Shown: piece by piece, positions 1 to 12,600 of the stretch
How positions within the stretch are numbered: the stretch's first letter is position 1
Layout of the letters: each line of letters starts with the position of its first letter
Source: Hymenolepis diminuta
Taxonomy: Eukaryota > Platyhelminthes > Cestoda > Cyclophyllidea > Hymenolepididae
Direction: 5' to 3'
Assembly (NCBI GenBank): GCA_900708905.1
Contig: CAADRB010000043.1
Location: 5,887-69,886 of the forward strand
Length of the DNA: 64,000 bases
The notes under the pieces: generated by a model
What the model was told of the DNA's origin: nothing
Database searches by the model: none
What the model saw: only the letters and a program-made list of their open reading frames with translations
Position numbers and translations under genes: made by a program

Positions 1-2029
1 TGATTAGAGATGGTGTAAGATAAAATATTTCGAAGAAAAGGGATTCATCCTTCAGCCTAAAAGGGAACAACGAAATGCAGTGATTAATTAATCGATTGAC
101 TCGACTGTCATCGTTTGCTAATATTTATCAGCTATTATATGTAATCATTGAGGTCTTAATAAAGTTGTACCTGCCAACTAGTTTAATTTTTAGAATATCT
201 TATTGAACTGTCAAGCTTCTCTGAGTTCTGCTTTGTTTCACTTATTATCATATTCCCTTTGTTAGCTGCGAGTGTCGTCTTTCACTGTCGTGGTCTTTCT
301 CATTTTCATCACTATTTGGCATTGGCAAATAATGTTTTTCTGTCAGGCATATGAAACCTTTATGGATCGTGTATGCTTTTGCATATTCCTCAAATTTTAT
401 ATGTTAGTGTGAGAAAGCAACTAAAATAGGGAATCAGTCAGGTTCAATGGTGATTAGAAGAGAGTCTACTGGAGAGAGGTTGGGAATAAACTAAGGGCAA
501 GGAAGGAGTTCTACCTGATTTAATGTTGAATTCGGGAAGATAAATATCAACCAAGTGGTTATTTCACTTTACCGCGTCTAATGATTTTAATTTCTTACTT
601 TTTTTCAAATATGTGAGTGAATTTGGTTTCATGATCTCTATGGCTTCTTTGCCGGTTGATAAATTAAAATGATTTTTGCCAATCAAATTCATTTATTTTC
701 CATCAATAGCTGACAGAGGAGGATGATTAACGATTGTATGATGTCAATATATTCCTAACTTCGTCCGGTCAAGAGCAGGAAGGGAACACTGTCATGTTCC
801 ATAATTAGTTTTAAAGCAAGCACCTTTCTTAATATTAACTGTTACTCGAGCATTGTCGTTCTTTGTTAGCTTAAAGGAAATTCTTGACGAATAGAACATT
901 TTTTTGAGGAAGAAATTAGACATGTAATCTTTCTTCCTAATATTGTTTCTAAATTTGAGCTTTCTTTTGAATCTTCTATAATCTAAGTTTATTTCCACAA
1001 AGGCGTCTTTCCAAGGAAGCTAATTGGAGTAAAAATTTCAGAACAGAACAGTACAACTGAAAACCGCGAAATACCAAAGAAAAGAAATAAAGTAACAAAA
1101 TTAATACGAAAGGTAATAATGGAGTTTTATGGGCCTCTTCGGTCTTTTATGCATTTCTATCCTTGAAATGATCCATTGGTAAATGAGCTCATTACCGTTA
1201 TTAATATAGCCCACTGGCATGTGGAAAATTTACGATTCTCATTGTGGAAAAACAATAAATATCCATTAAGTGATAGTCAGTAGGGAATATTGTGAGGGGA
1301 TTGAAAAGAGTGTCAAATGAGGTACTTCAGTCTATTTTAAATTTTATTCATAAAAGTTATAATAAAAGCCATTTTTATGACCTAATAGATATTTGACATT
1401 ATGATGTCACCTAAAATGTTGACGGTTTCAGGCTCACTGTCATAAGTTTAAGACACATAAATTGCAAGCCACGTAAAATATGTACATTTTCTTTATTGAG
1501 GAACTGATAGTGATGATCAGATATTTAACCAAATGCTTTAAATCGGAAAACACATTGACCTTCAAAATGCTTGGTTGTTTGTGGTTTTAAATGAATCAAA
1601 TGGTCGCACTTCCTTGGCTGCACTTAAGAGATTGTTTGGATGTAAAAGAAATGAGACAGAATCTGTGATTGAACGTTTTAAGTGGGAAAAACTTGGAGGT
1701 GGTAGCGTGAATGTGACTGGTAAACCGGCAGTTATTGTAATTTAGAAGGAAAGTGCTCTACTCGCAGGTGGTTGATGATGGGAATAAGGTTTGATTGATG
1801 AGTCACTGTCATAGTAAAACAAGTGAGGAAGAAAACTAGTTTAAAATTCAACAGTGTTTTTAAATTTTGATATCATGCATGCGGAATTATGAGAAATATT
1901 AAGCATTCTCAAGGCAGGAGAAAATACACAACCTTGAACTTGTTGTCCTCATAGGAGAAAATTCAACACTATATAACCCCTTTGCAGAGGCTTTCCGTTT
2001 TACAAATTTTAGATAAATAGACAAAAGTA
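1..2029. other. intergenic, no supported gene
   Basis: AT-rich sequence with no convincing gene. A stop-free stretch on the plus strand around 1540-1740 reads as about 68 codons but has no start codon or clear splice sites. The minus-strand frame at 792-998 has no recognisable motif. The last part of the interval should contain the promoter and 5' UTR of the tetraspanin-like gene starting at 2030. Confidence 0.5.
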
Positions 2030-3258
2030 ATGGCACTTTCAAAAAGCATCAAAATCGTCAGAGCGTGTTTCCTCACTATCAGCACAATCATTCTTGTAAT
2101 ATTAAATGTTTTTATGTTACATAATTTTTAGATATCTGGTATCGTTATAACTGGCTTTGGCAGCTACATAAAGGAAAACGGTGGAAATGAATCGACTGAT
2201 ACAATCGTAAATCACATTATTGCTGTTGGATTTTTCACCATGTTGCTACCTCTGATTGGAATTTTTGGAACAGTTTTTAATCAAAAGGTTGTTCTTGCTG
2301 CAGTAAGTTCAATTTTATTTGGTTTAATTCATAAATAATGGAAAAATTGTGTGGCTCTAATATCTTTAAGACCATTTAGTAGTAAATTTCTATATTCAAT
2401 GCCATTCATTAGCTGACATAAATAAGTTAACTTGTCCGCTACTTTTTTAGTCATTAAATATCGTTAGAATTGAGTGTAATTCTTTTGTCTCTTCTTATAT
2501 TTGTTTATTTGAATATTACAGAAATACTAAACGGGCTTTTGCGCGACTTTTAATCTCTTAAATCTCACACTCAAAAATAATGAAAAATGAATTGTTATGA
2601 GAATGGTTCCCTTTGCAAAATAATGTTTTCCTAACTAATATGGATTACAAAAGCCATCTTTGATTTGTTTATATTACTAAGTTCATTTGATAAATGAAAA
2701 ATATTCAGTTAATTTTCATATTAAAATACCATTCGAACATAAAATGTTCTGCCTTAAATATTATGGTTACCACATAGGGAGTGAGGCATGATATGACGAC
2801 GCCCTTCTCGAAAAGTAGAGATGCCCTTGGAGCTCGAGTTGCAATTTGCACCTCCTTGTCCTAACAAAGTGAGGAGTTTATTTCTATTGGAAAATAGTTT
2901 TGAAGACAATCGGTGAAAATTGTACTAATTTTCATATACTGAGATTTGAATTCTTTTGTAGCCTCAGGGTCTCATATTTTGGCATCCAACTTTAAGTATA
3001 GTAAATTCAGAAGAAAGAATGGGTGGTTACAACATTCTCATCTCCCTTTTAGTAAAGTGCTCTAGTTGCATATCCTAACACTTGTTTTTATGTTATTTTT
3101 AGCATTTTACGGTCGGAATACTCTTACTGTGCTATGAGATTGGACTAACAGTTAACTATTATTCGGTTAACGGGGTTATTGGAGGTATTCTTATAGCTCT
3201 GATGGTTTTCGTTGCCGTCATTTTAATTTTTGCAGGATTGTTAATTAAATATTTATGA
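2030..3258 (+). CDS. small tetraspanin-like four-pass membrane protein lacking the large loop
   Basis: Three exons: 2030-2095, 2132-2302 and 3103-3258. All introns are phase 0 with GT-AG ends; the first is only 36 nt and the second 800 nt. The product is 130 residues. TM1 (about 8-33, ending GIVITGFGSY) is followed by a short loop with one N-glycosylation sequon (NES). TM2 (about 48-69) and TM3 (about 80-98, GILLLCYEIGL) are joined by a short polar turn, and TM4 covers about 104-129. Spacing and residues of TM1-TM3 match tetraspanins, which organise membrane microdomains and are abundant in the fluke tegument. The usual 80-120 residue loop with its CCG motif between TM3 and TM4 is absent: only about six residues (YYSVNG) separate them, inside one exon, so no exon can have been missed there. 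The ATG has an A at -3. A polyadenylation signal follows the stop by about 30 nt. It may be a reduced family member or a four-pass protein of another family; function not known. Confidence 0.72.
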
Positions 3259-3288
3259 CGTTGATAGTGATAAAATACTTTTATTGCT

Positions 3289-3294
3289 AATAAA
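3289..3294 (+). promoter_or_regulatory. polyadenylation signal of the tetraspanin-like gene
   Basis: AATAAA lies 31 nt after the TGA of the small tetraspanin-like gene, a fitting position for its 3' end and support for the chosen last exon. Confidence 0.5.
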
Positions 3295-3862
3295 ATTGCC
3301 TTTGTCACTTGTATTCACGTGTTTTTATGAAACCGATTTATGCGATTAATTTGTACAGTTCATTAAAGAAGCTAATATTATTAGCACCAATGATCCAGGT
3401 CAAAAAGCGAATTATTTAAGTAATCTTACTATTCGAGTCTGAATTTGACTCAAATTTTTAATAAAATTAACTTTTTATTTGCGTGAAGAATCATTAAAAA
3501 TTTAGAATTTAATGCAACAGTGAAATGCCATTCTATTATTAATATTTGGAAGAGTGAAGATTAAGGAGAAAATCTGTTGGATTTCCAATTAACAACAAAG
3601 AAAGATTTGTAGCAGTTTGCTCCTCCTGACAGCGCCCTTTGTTATTTTGGCTGTTTTCTCACACTCCTTAAAAGTACGTTTGCGGCATCATGGTGCAAAT
3701 ACCTATCCTACGCATCATGACGTCATCTCTTTTTATTCACATACTGCATCCTTTTACTGAAAAGTTCTGTGAAATCAGTAGTTTGTGAAAAGTGGGGGTT
3801 CACAAATTAGATTTCCATCGACGCACACCCAACGTACTAGATAAGTCCGGCTAACACAGACA

Positions 3863-5157
3863 ATGATAGAATTCGAGTGTCTCACCTGTGAGGCTCATTA
3901 CTACCCCTGCCAACATAAAAGAGCGTTGAAAAACACTCTCCTTGATGAGTCAGGTAATTTTATGATCATTATTACCATTACTATTACATTTTTTCACCCT
4001 TTAGTGTGCATAAATGTGATAGTAGGAATATTACTGACATAGTTAATGTAATTCATTTATAGTATTGCAAAGAAAAGGGTTAAGAAAAACCAATATTGGA
4101 AGTTGTCTTTAACATGAATTTGATCTAGTTTACCCTCTTTCATATAGAAACCTTTCTTAAAACGGTCAATTAAATGCAGGATCTCAATGGAAGTCTGTTG
4201 AAAGAGCAAAAAGTGGGTGGATTTAGGTCTTTGTCAATTGCAGTTTGTCAATTTCCTAAAATGACCTTTAACTGAATGAACAGTACTATTTGCACGGTTA
4301 ATTCATGTATGGAACGCATTTTTACAGGTATGGTTATTTCTGCCTTCGTGAATAAATGTCACAGGGAAAACTTGCGCACTTCTGTTTCCGGATGTTTTCA
4401 ATATCATGCCTTATCGTTAGAATAGATATATCTTATCATTCATGAACATGAGAATGAATCCTCAAGCGGTAGGAGAAAACTGAATGACAAATTCGGTGAG
4501 AATAAATAAACCTTCAAATGGTACAGCATAAATCCAAGACATTTTAAAAATCCCCAGGCACATAGTTATCGGTGTTATTTACATTGAATTCAATTCAAAA
4601 AGACACTGCGAAGTCAATGAATAACTTCTAGGCAAATATCGCTAAAATTTATTATTAAAGACTATTAAAATCATATTTTTGGAAAATGAAAGAAGCTTGT
4701 TTTCAATTTATCAAGTAATTTCTACTTATTCGTTTCATTAATCAGTCATATAGTATCAGTCAGTTGTATGCAAGAAAAAACGTGAGGAAAACATCCATGC
4801 GACTTATCATTCTTCTAAATCAAACTCCATTTGGATTCAGGTACTGTGATAGTATTACCAAAATTATTCCGCAATAGTTAGTCACACGGAGACGCTCATT
4901 TCCACCACTCAAACTATCTAAAGAAACTATGAAGGAAAAGCAGCATCCAAGATTCGGAAATATTAGACTTTTTGACATTTTGGAACAGTGAATATGTTGA
5001 TGAACTGTGTTTGTTGTCAGTAGTTTTGTTAAAGCAAAAGAGGCGACAGATAAAGCGGCATCATTTGCATTTTGAGAGACGGTCCATCCTGTGGAATCTG
5101 GAAGCCAGAGAAGATAGTGAAGGGATTCCTTATACTTTCGCTTTGTTATGGATATAG
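3863..5157 (+). CDS. candidate two-exon small gene, unrecognised
   Basis: Exon 1 (3863-3953) opens with ATG and encodes a Cys/His-containing stretch beginning MIEFECLTCEAHYYPCQHKR. It ends at a plausible donor (TCAG/gtaatt) in phase 1. A matching acceptor (atattag) at 4966 opens exon 2 (4967-5157), which keeps a 63-codon frame to a TAG. The joined product would be 93 residues, basic in its second half, with no signal peptide or membrane segment. The acceptor lacks a strong pyrimidine tract. I do not recognise the protein. Sequence after the stop continues to look protein-like in other frames (next entry), so the true exon 2 may differ. The model is inferred from splice signals and open frames only. 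Confidence 0.25.
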
Positions 5158-5434
5158 CGTTAGTCCTAATAAATCTATCGCGATTCGCCGGCGGAATTTA
5201 TTTCCTGATATTTGGCTATGGTAACTGCTATGAATACTAAAGTTATAGAGGCAACTTTGATTCTCACGTCGACTGAGAGGAGAACCAAAAAACACTCTAT
5301 TTTTCAACGTCTGCTGGAAGAAATAGGTCGAGACCGAAGTCACTTTTATGAATGGTCAGGAGGCAAACAGTTTTTATACGACCTACTTTGATAGCAAGAA
5401 ATGGACACTGATATGTAGTTACGTTGATGTATCA
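5148..5434 (+). other. coding-like block with overlapping frames, unresolved
   Basis: Base composition is less AT-rich than around it, and three frames look protein-like in succession. The first (5148-5240) starts at an ATG and encodes a hydrophobic run, LINLSRFAGGIYFLIFGYG, resembling a tetraspanin first membrane segment. The second (about 5229-5391) is hydrophilic (STERRTKKHSIFQRLLEEIG). The third (5327-5434) is 36 codons, bounded by an AG acceptor and a strong donor, TCA/gtaagtatt. This could be several short exons with very short introns, or a frameshifted pseudogene or element fragment. No domain could be assigned. Confidence 0.2.
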
Positions 5435-8400
5435 GTAAGTATTGTTTTTTTACACTTTATAACCGATGATATAGGTAAAATTAAGTGTTAATTGCCACTA
5501 CCGTTCAAAAATTCTAAGGTGCGCATAATTTTCTAGTTTAGATTATCAAGAAAAAATAATACTAATTTTTTTAAAGATTTTTTAAAAAAATATCACTCAT
5601 ATTTACTGATGCATATACGAATAGAATTTATAGAGGTTCTAATTGCATCTTAAGATTTAATTAGGCCTAATATACACAAGAATGCAACTTGAAAATCTTA
5701 CCAGTGGCCCAATACGTTTAACTGTAGAGTATTCTGATTTTAAAATTAAAATCAAAGTGTTTAATATGATATGAAGTGAAGAGATTCGTAGAAGAATCCT
5801 TTCTCTAACTCGATCTTTATGTTTGTTACAGTGAATCAATTTACTCTCATACTAGCGGGAAAGTTTTAGGTTGCATCTAGACCCTCAGAATTTTGTCATA
5901 AGATATTTTCCTTCCCAGGGGATTCTAATTAAAAATGTTTAAATTAATAACTTTTGGACAAACCAAGATGGTAAGAATAGATATTAACATCCATAGGCGT
6001 AAGAAATGCAGAAAAGTGGACCAAAATTTTGCTATAATGACTATTTCCCTTTTCAACTACATGGGGCAGCAGCTGACTATATTTCATCTCCACACTTCTC
6101 ATTTGTCCAACGTAAGCCCATGATTTTCTACGTAATGAAAAATTAGTATGCACCAGCAGACATGATCTCTGGAATGGGTCACTTCTAATTACGTATTGGC
6201 TTGCAATATATCAGATGATAATGATAAGTTAATCATATTATATCTCTTTGTACTGCGTTTCTAGAATCTGGGTCTCCAGATACTTTGGTATGCAAAAATT
6301 TGGTATGATGTCAACAGGTAACGGATAGAGGAAGTAAGTGTAGATTTACATCTGCCGTCTTTATCAAGACATGACAGTCGCCCGTAGACTAGGTTCCGAA
6401 TTCCTTCCATCCATAGGTGACACCTATAGATTCTAATTTTATTGCTCTACCGAAAACAAATCAAACCTAATTTGGTGTTTCGTAAGTGTTAGAAGGATGT
6501 CGATCAACAACCATCAAATTTAGCATTTAAATATCTCAGTCAAAACAAGTGCCTTTAGGAATTCAATGCTCACGTGGCATTTCATGAAGATTTTACATAA
6601 TGACTTAAGTTTGATAAATGCTTAAATAAACGTGTTTATAAATTATTATGTCATTGTACGTCAGTGTTAGGCTGCTTCAAGCCCCATGAATATAAAACTG
6701 AAACTATTGATTTACCACATCCAAGAGGGCAAATTTATAATCCATAGATTTATTACAACTGTATTTTGATTTAAAAAGCCGCGTAAAGATCCTTAAGGGT
6801 GGTTTTATCGTACATTTAAAGGAAGCAGTAACTGTAACCTTGTAAGAGAAGGAAGCGTTCAAAATTCTTTTGAAATCACGAGAATACCAATCAGACTAAA
6901 ATCGCAAAAAAATGAAAGAAAATCACTTCTAGATCAGTGATTTTGATATTATTGAGTGGCAATAATGGATTTTTCTTACTGATTGGGGAAAAAATACATT
7001 TTCAGTATATTTTAAACGATGCCGGAAAAACGGGTCAAATTTATTTTAAATTTACTTTCAAATACAATTGTTAATTTTTCAATTTCGTTTTGGACAGTAA
7101 ATCGAGATCTTCTTTGTTTTTGGAATCAGTATATTGCTTTTATTTAATTATTGAATGTACAAATACTGAAGAGCTTAAAGGTAATAAAAGCGTAATTTTA
7201 ATTGAAATTGAAATATTTTTACTAGTCAAAGGTGATAATAACCTGTCAGAGGGACGTCCTTTCTATCAAATTTGGATTAATTTTGGCTTCTTAGGCACTA
7301 CTACTAGATATGTTTATTGCATCTGTTATGGCATAAAATGGATCAGAAATCAATGTACTGCTGCTTAGAACCTTTTGTACATATTTTCAATGATCGCGTT
7401 TCAATGCAAAAGGTTAGTTCTGACATTTGGAAGGGAAGCTCTGGAACAAATACTGCGATTGGGCTTGTACTCTTATTTGTTTGCTGAAATATGCAAAGAT
7501 TTCAATAACTACATATAGTTCTCATATTAAAACAGCCAGAGTTTTTAACGAATCGTCTTCATTATAATTGATCATTTCTATCAAAAGTAATGTTTTCTTT
7601 TAGCATAAATGCATCCTTTATAATTCAAAATGATTACCTAAAGAATATTTAAACACTAAGCAGCCGTCTCTAAGATTGTGATTGGAGGACCAAATATGAC
7701 AATTAAGACTGTAGTAGACTTTTGTATTTGACTGTTGTCAGCAAGAAGAAAGGTGTAAATAGTTTGCATCAAATGTTCATTGATTTATCTACAGCATTTA
7801 GCGAACAAGTAAAACGGGAGAGGCAGTAAGTCAAAATAAATAGTTCGTAGTTTGCGAGGCAGACGGCAATGAGTTGTAAGTGGGGTCAAAGGTGAAATGT
7901 TATTGTCGTTTAACGCTGATGTTTAGATCTGCAGTTATGCTGATATCCGATTTGCGTGTTGGTTGACTAGAGAGCCACCAATTATACACTTTGAGAGGTA
8001 ATTAATATCACTCGTTGGCTTCAGTAACCGGTTATGCTTATATTGCTCATGGACTGGATATAATCTAATACTTTTTTTAAGGCTGGCCTATTAGAAAGTA
8101 GTGGTAACGTAAGCATCGGGTAAATAAAAGTAGATTTCAATCTAAATGAATGTTATAAAAATGTTGAAGAAAGGAAAATAAGGGAAAACAAATTAAACAG
8201 GAGACTCAGTAATTAAATATTTTCACGTTTTAATTAAACTTAAAATTCATGAAATAGTGAATTTAAGAGGAATTCTTTAGCCTCTTTATTTATAAACTTG
8301 GTATTATCCTACAAATTTATATCGAATTCCTGGATTTTTATCAATGTACTTCTATCAAGCATGACCTATTTTTCACAAAAGTAAAAATATTAACGTATCG

Positions 8401-9090
8401 AAGCTGAAAATTGTATTATGTACAACCCATCAACTAAAACATGTTCTGTTTACATACATTAAGTTTCGGCTGATATGAAAAGGAAAAAATTAACTTTTGT
8501 TTAATTGGGTATATATTAGCAATCGATATTACGAAATTGTTCACTGAAATATCCATGAACCATTAATAAAAATAACTAAATATAAAGAACCGTTTTCAAA
8601 AAGATGATTCCTTAAGTTAATCTCACAGCTCCCCTAGTAAAATGATTTAACGTACTTCTTTTTATCCATAAGATTATTCAGGAGCTCAAATCGGTTTGCT
8701 TTGTAAAACTGATCGTTAGTTTATATTATAGAATTTACCTATGCTAGAACGCAGAATTAATTAATATTAGCATCAGAGAAAAAATATATATGTACATAGT
8801 TGAGACAAGAACTTTGAGATATGTGAATATTAACTTCGTCGTGCTTAAATACATACATGTTTTAAATTCATTTGCCCAAATCTCACTTTTGAAGATAAAC
8901 AACAAAGATGGATTTCATTTCCTCTCCTTTCTCAACAGAAGTCAAACCGAATGTAAATGCTGCGGAAAATATTTAAAAAAGTACCACATTATGAAAGTGA
9001 ATATAAATTCCCGTTTGTCAATTACAATCAGAAGGGTTATACTAGCCATATTTTAATGCAGGAAACCATTAGGACAACTGCAATTGAGCA
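5435..9090. other. intergenic, no supported gene
   Basis: AT-rich DNA with scattered short frames on both strands, such as those at 5935-6153, 7090-7368 and 8790-9056. None has a motif, a protein-like composition or flanking splice sites that would distinguish it from chance. Confidence 0.5.
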
Positions 9091-9091
9091 T

Positions 9092-9626
9092 GAAGGATAA
9101 CTCTCTATTTATTTCCAGAATTACTTTTTAATCGCATTCTCTATGACAATTCTTCGGTTTGTCGCCCACGAAGCTGGAGTAACGTCTTTTATGTCCCTAT
9201 GACGCACAACGCCCCATCTGCCATGTCTAAACGCGCCCATCGATTTCTCCCTTTCTATAAAAGCCTCATCTCACCTAAAAAGTACATCTGCTTTCATGTT
9301 CTCGCACGTCCTTATCCAAGTGGCTCATACAAAGCTATCTTTGTTTCCAGTCAAGAACAACGCACGCATATCAGTTACCGGCTCCTACGCTTTCTGCTCA
9401 TCTCCTCCCTTCCTCAGCACGCTCCCATCTCTATCTCTATCTCTCTCACGCGCTTCAATCCTTGTCGTGACTTCCTTGAATACACTTTTGGTCTAATCAA
9501 ACCTTGGTGTTCTGCTCCACGATTGTTATTAGATCTTGGTCAAACAGCTACTATGTAGGGACTGTTATTGCTCTTGTACTTTGTTGGCTCCAAACCGTTA
9601 GCTGTTATCCTAACTCCAACAAGCAT
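9092..9626 (+). repeat. LTR-like repeat, copy A (same family as 29811-30369)
   Basis: This segment is visibly homologous, along its whole length and in inverted orientation, to 29811-30369. Shared landmarks include AACTCTC...TTTCCAGAATTAC near 9098-9125, TTTATGTCCCTATGACGCA at 9189, ACTTCCTTGAATACA around 9471 and the final CTCCAACAAG. It contains a TATA-like TCTATAAAAGCC near 9256 followed by a long pyrimidine-rich tract with CTATCTCTATCTCTC, the layout expected of an LTR promoter and R/U5 region. The open frames across it (up to 119 codons) have no known motif and are probably fortuitous. It is inferred to be a solo or truncated LTR plus a little internal leader sequence. No matching LTR or pol domain was found adjacent to it. 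Confidence 0.6.
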
Positions 9627-12600
9627 AAGCATTTTAAGTATCAAAATCTGTTTTCTTTACCAAAGCGTACGATTGTGCACCTACGACAAATCTCACGGCT
9701 TTGGCCAAAAATATAATGATTTACACTTTTAGTAACTTAATTTTAAAGCAAACGAAAGAGATACAGTAAAAACGAAGTACATAACGACTTTGCGAAGCAT
9801 GTTAAATATGAATTAAAAAATATATTTGAAGGAAGAGGTACATAACGCATCACCAACCTCCTAAAAATCTTTGCTAATTACATTTATTAAAATGCATAAA
9901 GGGTGATTATTTATCACAACATGGCAAGAACAATAAGTATTACTGTTCATTGCTTAATTACAGTTATAATTAAAATTAGAAAATAATTAAATATTAATCA
10001 TTTTTATGCTTTATTTATCCACTTATATAACTGCAGTTTTACACTCTGTTTAAGAAAATCACCTATCCTGATAAAATCGTAAACGTTTTCCCATTAATAT
10101 ATTCCAGAGTCTAAAGATATTGCAAAATACATAACGAAGAAATCTTGAAAATACTACAGGGGGATTTATTTGATCAAACATAATTGTTTTTCGTAGCTCT
10201 TAAGATCCCAATATTTGCGAAATATTCGATTATTGGTTCTATTTAAATTAAAACAAGATTAAAACAATAATTATGTTAGTGAATATTTTACAATTTGTAT
10301 CCATTTTATAACTCAATATCGTCGACATCTAAATTTGTGTATGTACCTTTCTAATTTTCAAAGGAACATTGGTGCAAATTTGTAAATGTTTTAGATCTTT
10401 GTATGCATAGATGCGTTCAAAATCCGTTTGTAGATACATTATATATGAATATATCGTAAATGTATACACTATTGAAACCAATATAATCTTTCTTTCAAAA
10501 ACTATTCTAGGGACAACTATTTACGAAAAATGAAACTTCAGTTAAATCACAATAAAATTATTGAATATGTTTATTTATTTATTTGCTAAAATTGATTACT
10601 TTATATTTTAATTTTGAGCATATATGATTTGGAACATTCGAATTAAACTGATAGCATTATGCTTGAGTTGTTAGAATAATTTAGCCTGACAAAGGCAAAA
10701 GTTTCACAAATATAAATAATGATAATAAAAACACTAATGACAGCAAAATTGACTTCAAGGAGCCAAATTTTTTCTTAAAAGACAATATTTGCTAAAATTA
10801 CGTTAATAAATCCTCACAATATGAAAAAGGTACATTTTAATTGTTTCAAATAAAATTTAGGGTAGATATATCACAAGATTAAAGTCGATCGCAACTATTT
10901 TCATCTCATTAAATTTAATCAGATGTATTTTTTACGTTTATAGACGTATTCAAAACATGACTTTCAGATTGATTTATTAAAAGAACCTGACAAATTTATT
11001 TTATTTCAAAGGCCATAAACCCCACAATTTTTAGAAAACAGAATATAGATAATTACTGATAGTTCATGCGAATGGTCGACGACATTTTAACTCTGCTTTT
11101 TCCAAGAAATGGGGTAATTAATTGAAATTTATCACCTTCTCCCATCAGTTTTCCAAATAATTTTATATCAATACGTAACTAAGCGATACCTGAATTTGAG
11201 AGCGAACCCAGTGATTTATTTCGAATGTCAATTACTTAATTGTTGTCAATCGGCGGGAAATATTTACAAAATTATATTTTAAGCAATGAAAATAATACTA
11301 ATAGCGCACTTTTTATCCCAGTTATGTTATAGTAAGTGTTTAATAATTCTATTGTACTTTCTTTGCCATTACTTGTGCTTAATGTATTTATTGCACAATG
11401 AAATTTGATGCAAAAGAACTTGATATTAATCTTCATTTGGCACAAAATTTGTGCGTTTAGAGTCAACGTAGACATGTAATTTGGATTCTCTTGATGTATC
11501 ATTACGAAAAATTAAATCAGTAAATATTAAAAATTTCATGTAATTTCTAACATTCTTGAATATTGCTGTGATTATCTATTTTTATTAGGATTCTGTGCCC
11601 TGTCATACAAAGAAAGGTGTTGTGGTGCAATAACTAGCGTCACTAACTACAAAATACAAATGGTTATATCGAAAGGAGATATTAAATTCATGCCAAAAAA
11701 CAACACTTCAGTATATTTCCTTTTAAGATAACAAAATGGATTCAGTTTTTAGCTATTTTTTTTGTTTTAACAATATATCATTTAGCCGATTTTTCGAAGA
11801 TCATAATCAAATTTATTTCTAAATTGAGTTCCCTCTCTGAAATCCGGAATTAAATTGCGTGCATTTTTCTGGTTAGAAGCAAAAATATTTCAGATAGTAC
11901 TTTTTGGAGGCTTAGTAGAGCAAAAGAAAGATTGGATTAAAATAACAGAAAATAAGATAAGCTTTTAACGGAAAAGAGTTAGCTGAAGAACTAGGTTGTA
12001 AAATTTTAGCCCAGGAGTTAAGTGATGGAATTAGGAAATTTTGGAGTCGGATCGGATGCAGATTATGCATCAATCTTTATAAAACATTATTGTCAAAGTT
12101 GTTGTAGGTGACATGGTTATTTCATAAGGACACCGTATGATAAGACTTCATATCCACCATCTCTTATTGCGTAAGAGAATTAGCAGCAATTTAATAAAGC
12201 AACTTTATGCTCTCGGCCGACTAAAAGTCTGATTCAAAATTTGGATTCTGATACTGAAAATTATATAATTTGTTGCGTCAGAAGCCATAGTGCCTGGTAT
12301 GCTATCGGGTAGAAGTCAGCATAAGTATTATTAGTAAAACTCAAAAGCTTGTCGCAAATCGGTTTAAGCAAAAGCTTTTGGCCAATTGCAACTGGATCTA
12401 AAACTTTACCTACTATCGTAAAACATCGTTATTCACGCACTACATATCCCAGAGCTATGAAAATAGTTGTAATTAGTTGATGGTTTTTTCTAAATAAGCA
12501 ATATGGGTATCAGATGGACTCATTTAAAGTGTATACTGCCATCGAGTTTGATTGCGATTTGCACTAATATTATAAATTTGGTAGTAAATATTTCACTTTA

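Noticed and set aside
7090..7368. 92-codon plus-strand frame
   Set aside because: Composition of random AT-rich DNA and no recognisable domain.
9199..9558. 119-codon open frame on the plus strand
   Set aside because: Lies wholly inside the LTR-like repeat; the inverted copy does not preserve the same single frame, so it is unlikely to be coding.
11589..11735. Acceptor-like site followed by 47 open codons with a CCG motif, as in tetraspanin loops
   Set aside because: No membrane segment, no donor and no neighbouring exon; CCG alone is not evidence.
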